DNA of 64,000 bases from Leishmania infantum JPCM5 (taxonomy: Eukaryota > Euglenozoa > Kinetoplastea > Trypanosomatida > Trypanosomatidae): the NCBI RefSeq assembly GCF_000002875.2, contig NC_009406.2:223285-287284 (forward strand), given 5' to 3'. Position 1 is the stretch's first letter, and every line of letters starts with the position of its first letter. Positions 33,340-45,550 of this stretch are shown here, one piece after another. The position numbers and the translations under genes were made by a program. The notes beneath the pieces are model-generated. The model was not told the DNA's origin and made no database searches. It saw nothing but the letters and a program-made list of their open reading frames with translations.

Positions 33340-34330
33340 CACATACACAGCCACAGCGCACCTGCCCCCAGCGGCGCCACGGCTTCGTCCCGGCCGTCTC
33401 GGACGAGCCGCCTGCCGTCGAATCGGGCCACGCGCGCAGCGGCCTCCTCATGGCCTTCCTCGCCCCTTCCCCGGGTGCGCGCTGCGCCATCGGCGCCACA
33501 CGGAGACGCGGGTGGGCGGCACGCCTTCACCCACGCGGCCACCATTCGGGCTCCCGATCGAGGGTGCATGCCGCACAGGCCCGAGGAGGAAGTCGGCCAC
33601 CTTCCGGTCAGCGCCCTCGGTCGCTTCGAGCAGCCGCATTCCATAATCTGCTCCCCGCAGGCTCGCCACATTCGGGCCTGGAGGGCTCGACGGTGCAACT
33701 CGGGATGCCCTCGCCACGCTTCCGGCATCCGCGCCTCATCAGCCCACACAGGCACATCGAGGGCGTGCCGCATGCTTCGCGCCGTTCCCGTCCACCGCTC
33801 TTGCTCCTCCGGCCTCCCCATGCACTGTCTGCGTGCGGTACGCTGCGTGCCGGCTGTGCGTCACAGCGCCCGCGCACCGCGCTCGCAGTTCTGCGCTGTG
33901 GGGCCCGCCTCAGCGCGGCGTCGTGGCCGGGGGAGAGGGCCGCCGGTGAGCATGTGCCGGCGCACAAAGAGCTCACAGCACGTCGCTCCGACGGAGCACA
34001 GGGGGCAGCGGTAGGCACCCGGCGGGGGAAGCCCATGCAGCGCGAGCGGGATGTGCGTGGCCAGGTCACTGCGTGCAAGATCATAGCGCGAAACCAGGTG
34101 TGCCTCATGAGTTCAGCAGCCTTGTTCTCCGCGTGTGGGGCAGCGGCCGCCAAGTGCCTCTTGCCGCTGTGCCCGTCAGTGTATTAGTAGCATGGCGCAC
34201 CGCCGCCGCTCCTGGCCCCATGTCTGCCTGTGCCGCACCATCCGCCCACAGCCCGCCAGCCACTGATGCGTTGAAGCGCACGCGACCGCCGCGCATGAGG
34301 AGGGGGGAGGGTGTGAGTGCGGTGCTCCGA
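33340..34330 (-). pseudogene. GC-rich coding relic, possibly retroelement-derived
   Basis: About 1 kb stands out from the A-rich UTR around it by high GC content and long minus-strand open segments in shifting frames. One segment (minus strand, around 34,110-33,940) reads SRYDLARSDLATHIPLAL, then YRCPLC, CCELFVRRHM and LTGG, which resembles a Cys/His zinc-binding motif preceded by a helical segment. A second open segment (33,821-33,288) reads in another frame. Stops and frame changes indicate decay. The C-terminal zinc-finger part of a LINE is one possibility; a dead host gene is another. Confidence 0.35.
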
Positions 34331-36893
34331 AGGGGGCCGATGCCAGGTGAAAAAAGAGAAGTGATGATAATTCCAGGGGCTAGAGATGCAGAGCTACCCA
34401 CAGAAGGCAGTGAAAAGGGGGGCTGGAAAACGAGAGTGGCAGCGGTGAAGAACTTCACGTGGTGTGGGCAACAATGGAAAAGAGAAAGGGGGAACCAAAA
34501 CGGAACCAAAACGAAGTACGACACTTAATGCGCATCTACAGCGTTCCACTATCAAATAAACAAGAGCGAATAAAAAAAAATTATGAAGACGGAAAAAATG
34601 GGCGTAAGAAAGGAAGGCAATCGAGGGAGAAGCTCTATGTATACGAGGGAGTCGCGATCCGCGCAAGCGCACAGACACAGAGCAGACGTCTCGCGTGAGG
34701 CACACCTTTTTTTTGTTCACAGGTGAAAAGAACAAACGCATCGAAATCAGACATCAGAGGCCACTTGAGGGACCTCAAGAAAGAGAACGAACACCTGCTC
34801 AATGAGGTCAGCTGACGTAGCCATCGGCAACCGAAACTCCGACGCGAGATCCGGCTTCCCTTCATCCACCACACAACCCTCGCCTCTCCGGTGCAGCGGT
34901 GCTGATTATCGCGACGCGGAAGCGCGAAAAGAGCGTGACAAAATATGCTGCATGCATTTTTTTTTGCAAAGCTTTTCTTGAGCAAGAAAAAGGTAGACGC
35001 CGCAGCGAAACATCAGGCAACGCAGTCATCGCAAAGAGCTCACGAGCCTGCGGCAGCCGCCTCGTTATACATTTATATGCAAGTGCTTGGTGCTCTCTGT
35101 TTGCCTTCTTTGTTATTACTTTTTCCAAAGAGTCGTCGCAAGCATAAAGAGGCAGCGGCTCGGCGTGAGCGCGCTGCGCCACTCCCTCCCCCACTCGCGA
35201 CCCACTCCTTTACGTATCGCAGCACCTCCGTTTCTCTTTGCCAGCACACACACACGCAAAGAAAAAAAAAAACGTAAGGAGTCGAGGAGGAGATAGCGAA
35301 GAAGAACAGCGGGCGAGACAAGAAGTTGCGCGGTGATGCACCGACAACACACCAAAGTCAATGAAGAAGAAAGTTGGCATTCAAGCGAAGAAGCATACAG
35401 CGTCACGGCCCCAACAAAGAAAAAGGCAAACCAGAACGAGAGAACACAACGCACACCAAACAGAAAAAAAAACAAGAGAAGAGCCGATCAACGAAGAAGC
35501 CGACACGACAGTGGGACGAAAAAACGTGCAAATACGTTAAGCATATAGATCTAGATATAGAGAAGAGAAATTCAAGCACACAAAACACACGCGGGCGCCC
35601 ACAAAACACGCGACGAGTGTGCGTGTGTGGGTGTGTGTGTGTGCTAGGAAAGACGGCAGTGTTATTTGTTTTGTTTTTTTTTCATCTTGTGCGACTACAG
35701 CAAGTCACGACGTGGTCACGGACGACGATGAGAGAGAGTGAGACGAAAGGAGAAAGATGAGTCATGAGCCCACCTGAAAAATGGGCAGAGAGACCAGAGC
35801 ACACACACACACACAGAGGCAAATAAGCGATGTCTTGAAAGCCACGCATACGCCTTCACAGAAAAGATGGGGCGGGGATGGAGGTAGCGTGAAGACACCA
35901 GCAACCAACATCCGAATATATATATATACATATAGCCAACAGTAAGAGAGTGTGAGTGTATGTGCGTGTTTGAGAACAAGAAAACGAGAGAGAGTCATTA
36001 CACACACACATATATATACATACATAGGTATATATGCGCATACGCCCATAAACGTAGCAGCGTAACTTTAGTCGTTCTTGTTTATATATTGTTATCGGCT
36101 TTCGCGTTGTGCGACGAGTGCCGTCCCGTCTGACGTCGCCGTGGAGGCGATGGCCGTGGTTGTCTGTGTCGAATTTGAGCGCGGGAAAGTGGAGGGGTGA
36201 GCTGTGCGTCTGGAGCGTGCGACGCCATGCACAGACACACGCGCATACAAGTGACATAATAATAATAAGCGTGAGCAGCAAGAGGAAGAAGGCACACGCA
36301 GACAGACATCCATGCACAGACCAAGAGAGACGAGACGACGAAAGGAGAAGTGGCACACATATCCATCGGCACAGGCACAGGCGCATAACTCACAGATATA
36401 GACGCATGCACACATTCAATATGCATGCACATATATACAGACCTTACTGATGGAGCCCATGAAGTGGAGCAGGAAGGAGAACGAGAGCAGAGAAACGAAA
36501 AAAAGAAAGGGAGCAGAGGGCGGAGGAGGGAAGTGCACAGGGCGGGGCACTAACCATCTGGAATGAAAAAGACACGCAATCCCTTGACGATGTGTAAGAC
36601 GAAACAAACGAAAAGAAGGAGAGAAAGAGCAGAAACAGACACACACACAGGCACACAGACACATCGACGCACGCAGAAGGCAAGAGAAAAAAGGAGAAAA
36701 GCAAATGACCACCGCAGAGAACGCAGAAGGAAAGAAGGGAGAAGAGCGATGGGCATCGTGATGAGAAAAAAAAATTGGAAATAAGAAGAGCTCCAGGTCC
36801 GTCGCGGGGGGAGATGAGAAGAGGAGGGAGTGGGTGGGTGGGTGGTGAGTGATTCTCTGTGCGCATGCGCCTGTGTATGTGTGTGTGAACAGT

Positions 36894-39800
36894 CTACACG
36901 CCGCTACCGCCAAAGTCCTGCATGACATTAATGGGAACGAGGGAGACGCTGCCGTCTGTGTTCATCTGCTGGACGTAAATCTGCTGAGAGGCGGACTGTT
37001 GGTGTTGCTGAAGGCCCAATAGTCGCTGTGGCTGCTGCTGCTGCTGCGCCAGTGACGATGGCTGGTGGCGCTGCAGTGGCGTTGTTTGGTGAGAAAGCTG
37101 ATGCTGCGCCAAGGATGGAAAGGCGCCGCCGCTGCCGCCGGCTGTCGTTGCTGTGGATGCCGGGAAAGTATTTAGGCTGCGCGCCATGGAGAGCCCCATG
37201 TTTATGGGTGATGCCACCTCGCTGTGGTTCGGCGTCTGCGCGAGGGGAGGGCTTGCATAGGATTGGTAGGTGCCGTTGCTATGTGTGCTGAGGGTGCGCA
37301 CGTGGTCGTGGCACGCCGACGGCGGCGACCCGAGCAGAGAGGCCTGCAGCGGGAAAGGCCTACCGGCAGGCGTCTGCACTTGGGAAACTTGCGGCTGCAA
37401 CTTAGTAAGCGTGTAGTAGGTGCCTGCGGACGGCGATGAAAGCGTGCTGGCGCAGGGGAGAGGCTGCATAGTCACAGAGGGCGGGGTAGAAGACTGCTGC
37501 TGCTGAGACGAAGGCGGCACGCGGCTTGCAAAAGCGTTCATCACAGCGGTGCTAGAAGCAGGGACCGACTGCGAGAACTGGGACAGAGAAAAGTCCGCGG
37601 CCGACACGACAGAGGAGGCAGCGTTGTTGAGACTCATCATCGCCGTGCTGGCGCCGCCGTGCATCGTCCCAGACGATGATGGAATGAGCCCGTTGTTGAT
37701 CAAGTCCACCAAAAGCGGCGACCCGTTGGCTGGCCGCGATTGCTGCTGCTGCTGCTGGGCGGCCGCCACCGCGTTCGCCATGATACTGGCCAGCTCGTTT
37801 TGTAGGATCTGGCAGCAGACGTGCACAAACCTGCAGTCCGCCCCGAAGCGGCACCCACCGGGTTGGCCGTGCAGGCGGCACAGCACGGATGCTTTCACCG
37901 GCGCGCACGCCGGTTGGTCTTGCAGCACGCGCTGCAGCCCGGCCGTGTAGGCCACTCGGGTGAGAGGAACAGAAAACTGGCCGGCAATCCCCAAAGAACG
38001 CCCCTCGTACGCCGTGCGGTCCATCACCTGGCTGTTGCTATCCCCGTGCTGGAAGCAGCAGCATGGCATGTTTTTCGCGTCGGCACGCAGCCGCTCCACT
38101 ATGGCTGAGTCTACGTGCACCTGATAGCAGTTTTCGCCCTGACGACAGCGGCCCAGCTGGTAGAGCAGGCATAGCGACGGTGTTTTGAGGCGGCCATTCA
38201 GCGCCTTGGTCATGTGGATGGCAGACAGCGGCACGTGCAGCTTGCGCCGCTGCGGATCGACGACCGCAATGCACCCGCGGTCGTCGATGCGCTGTTGCAG
38301 CGCACTACCGCCATGGTATGTGGCGGCCGCTGCCGGCAGCGACACCTCGCTCGCCGTCCGCATGTGGTGATGCGGCGTCACAAAGCCCTCCGTTGTCACC
38401 GAACTCGTCACTCGTTGGTGGTGATGCAGCATACCCAGTACAGACGAGGAGGTGTGTGCCAAGAAGCAGTCCCCACTCGAGTCAGGCGAGGCTGCCCGCT
38501 CCTGCGTGTAGACGTGTTGCTGTGCGCACAGTCGCCCATGAGTCGACAGAGTTGGGGTGTGTGTATCGGAGGAGCATGTGCTGTCAAGACTTGCGGCAGC
38601 AGGCGGGAAGCCACCGCTGCCGCGCAAGTCCTGCATCTGAGAGCGACGCGCGGCTCCATCGAGGTTGAGCTTGTGCGCCACAACGGAGTTGACACGGCCA
38701 CGCATAACTGGGCTGCCGTTACGGGCCGTGACAGGAGCTTCCAACACGGCTGACGCGTCGCCGCTGCTGCCACACGCCGTCACCGCAACAGAGGCCCCAG
38801 CGGTCGCAGGAGCAGCCGAGGTTTGTGAGCCCCAGTCCTCTTGCGCAGTCGAGCCGTAGTGGCACAGTCGGCTGCCACCCGCGGCACCGCTGCTGTTGCT
38901 GCCGTTCTGCGAGCTGGTGCCCCGCCCTGTCGCGTTGAAGAGGTCGCCAATAGTCCCCGGCAACGGCACGTCGCTTGAGCGCTCCGCCAGCGCCGATTGG
39001 AAGCTAGCGAGGACGTTGTGCAGTGTGGACGAGGTGAGTTGAAGGGGAACCACCTCGTTAATGTGGTGACGCGGACTTGCTCCTGGTCCTGCTCGCCCAC
39101 TTGTGCTTACGACGCTACCAGATGGTGCCTCTCCCAGTGGAACCTCGTAGAAGCCGCTGCTGCTGCTCGCGTTGTGTGCGAGGGCGCTGCCGCTCGTGCT
39201 ATTGTTGTACATGTTGCTGCTATGGCGCCTGCTGATGCTCTGCGTGGTGTTGGCACTGGCGATCAGGGAAGCGCCAGCGTTGGGATCGTGAAAGACGGGC
39301 GCGAGGTTCGCGATCATTGTAGTGTGGCCCACCTCGTGCTGCTGGTGCTGCTGCTTGTTAGCTGCGGCAGAGTTCGCGGTCACATCTACACCCCTGCCGG
39401 TGTCTGCTTGAGCCTGCGAGTCGCGTGCTGACGGCTTGTCTTGTGCGCAACTCGAGCAGCCAGCCTTCTTCCCCTCCTCATCCTCAGCGTTGGGGGCGTC
39501 GCTATCAGTCAAGTTGGCTGCGTCTCGCACCTGCAGAGCTGCGATGAGGCTCGATATGGTGCCGACATCTACCTCTTCATAGCGGACGTCTTTGTCGACG
39601 GCTTCGTCGATGTCGCCGCTGACTACGCTGTCGTTGTCGTCGTTGATTGTGTGCGTGCTGCTGGAAGCATGGCCGCCGCGACTGTACGTGGCGGCGTTGG
39701 TTTTGAAGCCTTCCGTCCCGCTCGTGAACGATGGTCCGTAGTAGTCCATTGCAAAGCTGAGAACTCCGACAGGCCCGCCACTGCAGTAGGCGTCGCTGCT

Positions 39801-40331
39801 GTCGCTGTTCGAGCCAGAGCCGCGCCGAACACCCTTCTTCGTGGAGGACGACTGAACTCCTTCGACAGCGCGCGCCGTAGGGAACAGCAAGAGCGGCTGG
39901 AGAGGGTGCTGCGCTGGTGGCTCTTCCTGTTGTGCGGGCGGCTTTTCCTGCTGCTGTTGGAGGGCCGGCGAGCCATACGCAGACACGGCAGCCGATACGC
40001 CAAGCTGATCCGACTCGGTCACGCCGCAAACGCTGGTCGTTGTCTGCCAAAGAGAGCCGACGTCGCTGCACTCTGTCGCTGTCCCCCAGGTTGCTTCATG
40101 AGAGGCGAAGCCGCTGCCGACGCTGGTGTCGCTAAGGTTTGCCTTGCTCACGTAGGTGCTCTTGTTCGGGCTATTGGCGTTGCTTGTATGGTGCTCATGG
40201 TGGTCGACAGCGCCTTGAGTAGCCGTCTCCTGTGTCGAGAAGGAATCGGACGCTGGATGCTGCCGCGGCCGCGGCAACCCATCCACGACACCGCCGTTGC
40301 GGTGTGTGGAGAAGTCGTTCCACCAACTCAT
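36894..40331 (-). CDS. Large CCCH zinc-finger protein with two intact fingers (1,145 aa)
   Basis: ATG at 40,329-40,331 (MSWWNDFSTHRNGG) to TAG at 36,894. It is mostly Ser/Gln/His-rich low complexity with many short Gln runs (for example QQQQQQ after MANAVAAA and near the C terminus). Two CCCH fingers lie at about residues 717-736 (CLLYQLGRCRQGENCYQVH, C-x7-C-x5-C-x3-H) and 815-836 (CRLHGQPGGCRFGADCRFVH, C-x8-C-x5-C-x3-H). This is the signature of the trypanosomatid ZC3H family of mRNA-binding regulators. The architecture, with two fingers in a long disordered chain, is like the CCCH protein at 16,098-19,793, so they could be distant paralogues. No AG lies between the last pyrimidine tract and the ATG, so the splice acceptor is probably further upstream. 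Confidence 0.9.
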   Translation of the reverse strand: MSWWNDFSTHRNGGVVDGLPRPRQHPASDSFSTQETATQGAVDHHEHHTSNANSPNKSTYVSKANLSDTSVGSGFASHEATWGTATECSDVGSLWQTTTSVCGVTESDQLGVSAAVSAYGSPALQQQQEKPPAQQEEPPAQHPLQPLLLFPTARAVEGVQSSSTKKGVRRGSGSNSDSSDAYCSGGPVGVLSFAMDYYGPSFTSGTEGFKTNAATYSRGGHASSSTHTINDDNDSVVSGDIDEAVDKDVRYEEVDVGTISSLIAALQVRDAANLTDSDAPNAEDEEGKKAGCSSCAQDKPSARDSQAQADTGRGVDVTANSAAANKQQHQQHEVGHTTMIANLAPVFHDPNAGASLIASANTTQSISRRHSSNMYNNSTSGSALAHNASSSSGFYEVPLGEAPSGSVVSTSGRAGPGASPRHHINEVVPLQLTSSTLHNVLASFQSALAERSSDVPLPGTIGDLFNATGRGTSSQNGSNSSGAAGGSRLCHYGSTAQEDWGSQTSAAPATAGASVAVTACGSSGDASAVLEAPVTARNGSPVMRGRVNSVVAHKLNLDGAARRSQMQDLRGSGGFPPAAASLDSTCSSDTHTPTLSTHGRLCAQQHVYTQERAASPDSSGDCFLAHTSSSVLGMLHHHQRVTSSVTTEGFVTPHHHMRTASEVSLPAAAATYHGGSALQQRIDDRGCIAVVDPQRRKLHVPLSAIHMTKALNGRLKTPSLCLLYQLGRCRQGENCYQVHVDSAIVERLRADAKNMPCCCFQHGDSNSQVMDRTAYEGRSLGIAGQFSVPLTRVAYTAGLQRVLQDQPACAPVKASVLCRLHGQPGGCRFGADCRFVHVCCQILQNELASIMANAVAAAQQQQQQSRPANGSPLLVDLINNGLIPSSSGTMHGGASTAMMSLNNAASSVVSAADFSLSQFSQSVPASSTAVMNAFASRVPPSSQQQQSSTPPSVTMQPLPCASTLSSPSAGTYYTLTKLQPQVSQVQTPAGRPFPLQASLLGSPPSACHDHVRTLSTHSNGTYQSYASPPLAQTPNHSEVASPINMGLSMARSLNTFPASTATTAGGSGGAFPSLAQHQLSHQTTPLQRHQPSSLAQQQQQPQRLLGLQQHQQSASQQIYVQQMNTDGSVSLVPINVMQDFGGSGV

Positions 40332-40892
40332 GCGTCAACAGAGAAAATGAAAAGTGAATGGAAAGGACAAAGAACACGCAAAACGGACGCGCAGAAGTCA
40401 ACGCTTCCACACCACCGAGCAAGTCCAAAAAAAAATTCTTGCTGGGGAAGATAGAAAACCGCAAACGTGGGGCCAATCCGAAACGAGCGAAAAAAAGAAG
40501 CCGCAGCGGCCGCGGCTTAGAGGGTGGGAAGGTAAAAACGGGAGAGGGAGCGCGCAGAGAAGGGAGAGAGGCACAGACACACGCCAACACACACGCCCTC
40601 CCATACAAGACAAGCAGCGTACCGTCTCTTGATCGGCCTCAAAGCAGGTGGTGGTGATAGTGTGGACGCTGCGAAGAAGACGGAATGATAAATATATATA
40701 GATATAGATATAGATATTATAAAGGCAGCGAGATAAGCAGGGGGAAGAAACGAATGACTTTTTGTCTCTGTGTCTGTCCGTATTAGTGGTTTAGGATTTG
40801 GAGCACACGTACACGCCAACGAAACGGAACGAGTGGAAACTCTCCACCCTCTCTCCCTCTCACTGCGTGTGTTTGGGTGCGTGTGTGTGTGT

Positions 40893-40911
40893 GGGGGGGG
40901 GGGGGGGGGGG
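40893..40911 (+). repeat. G19 homopolymer after a (TG)n run
   Basis: A TG microsatellite passes directly into about 19 consecutive G on the plus strand; the exact count may be affected by sequencing error. Confidence 0.85.
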
Positions 40912-43900
40912 CAAGGTGGACACAATTTAAGAGCGAAGGAACGCGATGGTACAGAGAAGTGGACAGGAGGTCGTCGTTGAGGGAGGAGCGAGGGGGAGGG
41001 AGAGAAGCAAAACAAAAGACAGGGCGTAGAGAAGACAAAAAGAAAAGAGCGACTGTCTGTGCCTGCGTTTCTGGGCACGAATAACAACACAAGAATAGAA
41101 TGGGAAAAAACCCAAGGAGGCACGCTCAGTCGCGCACAAAGGGAAAAGAAAGGGGGTGGCAAGAAACACAACAAGCACACACAGACACTAACGGGCACAG
41201 ACGTACTTGTTTCCCCCGTGCACGCGGTTGTCGCGGTATGGCTGTTACGTTTTTTTTTTATTCAATTGCACGCTCAAGCTGTTTCCTTCGTTTTCTTGTT
41301 GTTTATCGTCTCTGCCCGCTCGTTCGTTTATTGAGGAGGTATGGTAGGGAAGGGGAGGTGGTGATAAGGGAGGGGAGAGGGGGTTCCTGTCTCTCTTCTT
41401 TTTTGAAAAAACTCGCCGATCCCGGGGTACTTGCAACGCGACCTTTTTCTTTTTGATAATAAATTTATTGTGTTTTTTTCCTTTTTCCCTCCACTTCTTC
41501 AATGCTATGGGGGAATGGAAGAAAAGAAAGGTGCACCACTCGCTGATGTATATGTATATATATGCGTGTGTGTTTGTGTGTGTGTGTGTAACGATGACCT
41601 GCCTTTCTTGCTGCTGCTGTTCTTGCTTTCTTTCTTCTCTGTATGTATGGGGGGTGGAAGAGGGAGGGGGCCTCTTCGCCTCGAGCGTTAAGATAGAGTC
41701 GTGAGCGATCTCTACGTGTTTATGGTTCACTTATTTTGCTTGCTGTTGTTTTCTTGCGCTGTTCAATAAGGGAACAAAAAGGGGGCGAACAGAAAAAAAA
41801 AAGAGACAACACACAACACACACACAACACGCACAGCACGCGCGCGTACGCTCACGGGGAGGAAACGCAGCCGCTCAAGATAAAAAGAGATAGAAGACGG
41901 CAGAATAAATAAATAAAAACAAGGGGAAAATACCCGCCGACTTTCTGCACACACAAGGCAAAAATGGGAGGGAAGTCAAGACGCGCGCACACACCAGAAG
42001 AAGGAATGCGAACAAGAGAGGGAGAGAGTGCAAGCAAGAAAGGAATAAAATGTGCCACTTCGAGTACGAGCGCACAGCTTATTTTTGTGTGTGTGTGATA
42101 ACAAAGAGGCGAGAGGTGAGGAAGACAGCGTGGGATGGGAGACAGGAGAAATGGAAAGAGTGAAGCAACAGAGGCGTAGAGCAATTAGGAAAAAAAACAG
42201 AGGTTGAGGACTAGGACGACGACGAAGAGCTGAAATATATGTGCCACGTTATGTGCGACGGTGGCGGTGGTAGATGTTCGTTTTGCTTCTGTGTCTCGAA
42301 AGAAAAGAGATTCGACAAGCGAAACCAAAACCCAAAAAAAAACACACAAAAAAAAAAGAAATGGAGTGTCTCTCCTCTCTCCCTTCCTGGTGCTCTTGAT
42401 GTTTGGGCGGAAGTCGGTGTTAGCTCACCTTCGAACAGAACACACACACACATACATGCACACAAAATAAAAAGAAAGGAAGCGAACAGAAGGGCAGTGG
42501 GGAGAATAATAATAATCACAGGAAACGCAAGTGGCACGGCAAAATAAAAAGAAAATGGAGAAGGCGATCGAAAGAAAATGTATGTACACAGGTGCACGCA
42601 TACACTCTATACATATATAGGTTTGTGTGGGTGGGTGTCGATGTATGTAGATGTATATAAATGAATGGATATATACGTATACAGAGAGATGGTGATAGTG
42701 GCGGTGATGTAGAAGTGGCAAGTAAGAAAAAAAGAGAAGCGACAAGTCAGGAAGATGGAAAGGGAGAACACAATACACCGAACCACGGAAACAAGGACGA
42801 CGAACACGAAAAAAAAAACAAAGAACAGGACAAATCCAAGAAAAAGTGTCTTCTTATTTACCACACGCACACACACGCGAGAAAATAATAACAATAATAA
42901 CAGTAAAGAGACGGACAACCACAGAGGCACCTCACAGGAAAAAAAGGAATCGAGTCAAGTGAAATCTCAACGAGCGAAACGAAAAGGGGAAAAATGGACT
43001 ACACGAACGAAACAAAAATAATAACAAAACACACGTACGCCCGCAAACGCACAAAAAAAGAGAGACAGATGACACTACCGAGAGGCAATGAGATGGAGAA
43101 GAAACAGAAAAATAAAAAGAGCAGATGGGAAACAAAATGAAAAAAAGGAGAGGGGAAGAGAAGAGAAGGGGCAGCAGAGACGGACAACCACAATGAAGAA
43201 TGCAAACGCGAAACCGAGCGAAGAAACGGGAAAAAAGGAGGAGGGGTGAAGGGAGAGTGAAACAATACAAGTGAGATAAAAGGGGGAAAACAAAGGGAAA
43301 CGAGCAGAGGGAGGGAGGGAGGGAGTGGGGGAGGAAAGGGGAAGTAGCTACAGCTACAGCGCAGCAGCAGCAGCAGCACTCGTCCGGACTACTTAGCCAA
43401 GAAAAAAAAGGAAAAGAAATAAAAACAGGGAGAGAAGGGAAGGCAGCGAATAACAAGAGGAAACAAAGGTGAAAAGGGAACAAGAAGACACAAAAAAAAA
43501 GAGGAGGGGAAAGCGGAAGTCGAACACGAGTTACACTGATAACAGCAAACAGAAAGGAGATGAACGAAGAAGGATGAGAAGGCCGACGAGACAGAGTCAA
43601 CGGGGAGAGAAGAAAACAAAAACGGACGACGAGGAAAAGGATGAAGGAGAAACCAAAGACCTCCGAAACAAGCTTGAGGCTGGCTGGTGAAGCAGGAGAA
43701 AGGAGAGGAAAGGAGCTTTTTGTGCCGTTGCTGCTGCTGCTGTGGCTGTGATCGTCGCGGATGTTCGTCAGGCAGTGGAAAAGGGGGTGGGGCGCGGGTG
43801 CGAAGGGAGGAGAGAGAAAGAGTAGAGGGTGGAGAGGGAGTCCGATACGAGGACCCAACACACAAACGAAAAAGCACACACGCACAAAAAAGAGCGTGAA

Positions 43901-45515
43901 AAATAAAATGCGAGAGGGCAAAAGGGAAAACAAAAGACTGAGACAAAGAAGAGAGGTGGGATGGAGACGTAAAACGCACAGGAGAGCCTCGAAAGAAGAC
44001 GATGTCCAAGAGAAATATGGACAGTGAAGCCGAGAGAGGAGTGCACAATGTGGAGACGGAAGATGTGTCGGGGGTGGGGAGAGGGTGGAGGAAGTGATAG
44101 CGGTAGTTGGTATTTTGACATCAACACATCAGCGCAAACACAGGAACACGAACCGAAGGCGTCACCCACCAACAAAAAAAAAAGAAAATACACACACACC
44201 AATAACACGCTGCGTTTGTCTTGATGTCTTAAATCCTCCAGCTTTCTGCCTTGAATGGTCGATTGCTTCCGTGCCTGATTTTGCGTCGAACCGCCGTAGC
44301 ACACCTGTGTGCTCGACCGCTCTACCACTCGGGTGCCTTTTCACTTTTTCTTCCGTTTCCGTGCTGGAGTGCTGCTATGTGTGAGAGGGAGAGAGAGATC
44401 GCCCTACCACTCGCGCACGCACGACTTTAAAAAAAGGGAGAGAACAGCGGATTAAGCGGGAAATCGAGAGAGAGGAGAGCGGAGGCAAAGAAATGAGGAT
44501 GAAAGCGGAAGAAACAGCTGGATCAACGAAAAGGGCGAAAAGGCAATTGTACGCACAGTAAAAGAGAGTGTGAGAGAGACAGAGTTGGGAAGACAAGTGC
44601 TGATGGTGGTGTCACTGGAAGGCGCGGTGGTGGAGGGGGGAAGAGAGGGACGCCTGTGCGAGGGAGGAGCAAGGAGAAAGGTGGGGAGAAAAAATAATAA
44701 TAATAGAGGGGGGAAAGAGCAAAGAGGTAAGGAAGAGATTCGAAACACACACACACACGCACCACAAAAAAAAGCTAACGACGATCTTCTTTGTCTTTCC
44801 TTTCCTTTTTTTTGTGTGTGTTTTGTTTTCGATTCTCTCTTTTGGTTTTTGTTTTTGTTTTTTCGATCTCTGTCCTGCGCTCACGTAAGGCCTTGCGCTC
44901 TTGTCTCGGGTGCAAAAGGACGAGGAGGAGAAGAGGAGGGAAAAGGACCGTATGTGTATACTTATATGTATATATGTATATATGTATATATATGTGGTAG
45001 TGTGGTGGTGGTGGAAGCACGCGTGAACTACACTTTTTTTTTGTTTCCCTCCTAACGGTGTTAATATTGGTGTCGTTCCTCTTTTATAGTATTTCTTTTG
45101 ATAAATGAGTGGTTATGGCGATTTCTTCGTTGCGTTCAGCACTCCTTTCTTGTACCCTTCGCCTCCCTCTCCCTTCGTTTTTGTTGCCTTCCCTGTCTCC
45201 TTGTCTTCTGGCTCTTTCTTTTCTTCTTTTTTATCGTGTGCTGACTATTCGCCTTGAAATGTCGAGCGGTAGAGAAAGAGCGGGAAAGACGGAGTGGGGA
45301 AGAGAAGAAGCAACCGTAGCCGTCGGTGTTCGTAGCGGTACGAGCGGGAGAGCGCGCGTTGCTTTCGCGGTGGTTGCTAATAGGTTCTCTATGAGCTCGT
45401 TGCCGTTGTTGCTGTTGTGTGTGTGTGTGAGAGAGAGAGCTCTCGTATCCTTCCGTTTTTTTTTTCGTTTTTTTTTGATGAAGGAATTCAAAAACAGTTT
45501 TCTTTTTCGCTCACA

Positions 45516-45520
<5 letters not shown>

Positions 45521-45550
<30 letters not shown>
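45521..45550. repeat. (TG)n microsatellite
   Basis: Pure TG run of about 28 bases in intergenic sequence. Confidence 0.9.

Larger units (their letters stand above)
27462..36893. other. 9.4 kb intergenic region: UTRs, assembly gap, SIDER2, degenerate GC-rich island
   Basis: Between the large CCCH gene at the right and the membrane-protein gene at the left. It contains an N gap (28,900-29,000), a SIDER2 (31,997-32,535), a GC-rich coding-like relic (about 33,340-34,330), many A-tracts and CA/TATA repeats (near 35,920-36,030). No intact gene was recognised. A gene could be hidden by the gap. Confidence 0.6.

Noticed and set aside
36000..36040. TATA-like sequences as Pol II promoters
   Set aside because: These are TA/CA microsatellites; trypanosomatid protein genes do not use TATA boxes at individual genes.
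42932..43933. 333-codon minus-strand frame rich in Phe/Leu/Ser/Pro
   Set aside because: It is a pyrimidine-rich UTR read as protein; the composition follows directly from CT-rich sequence with no domain, and all frames are similarly open.
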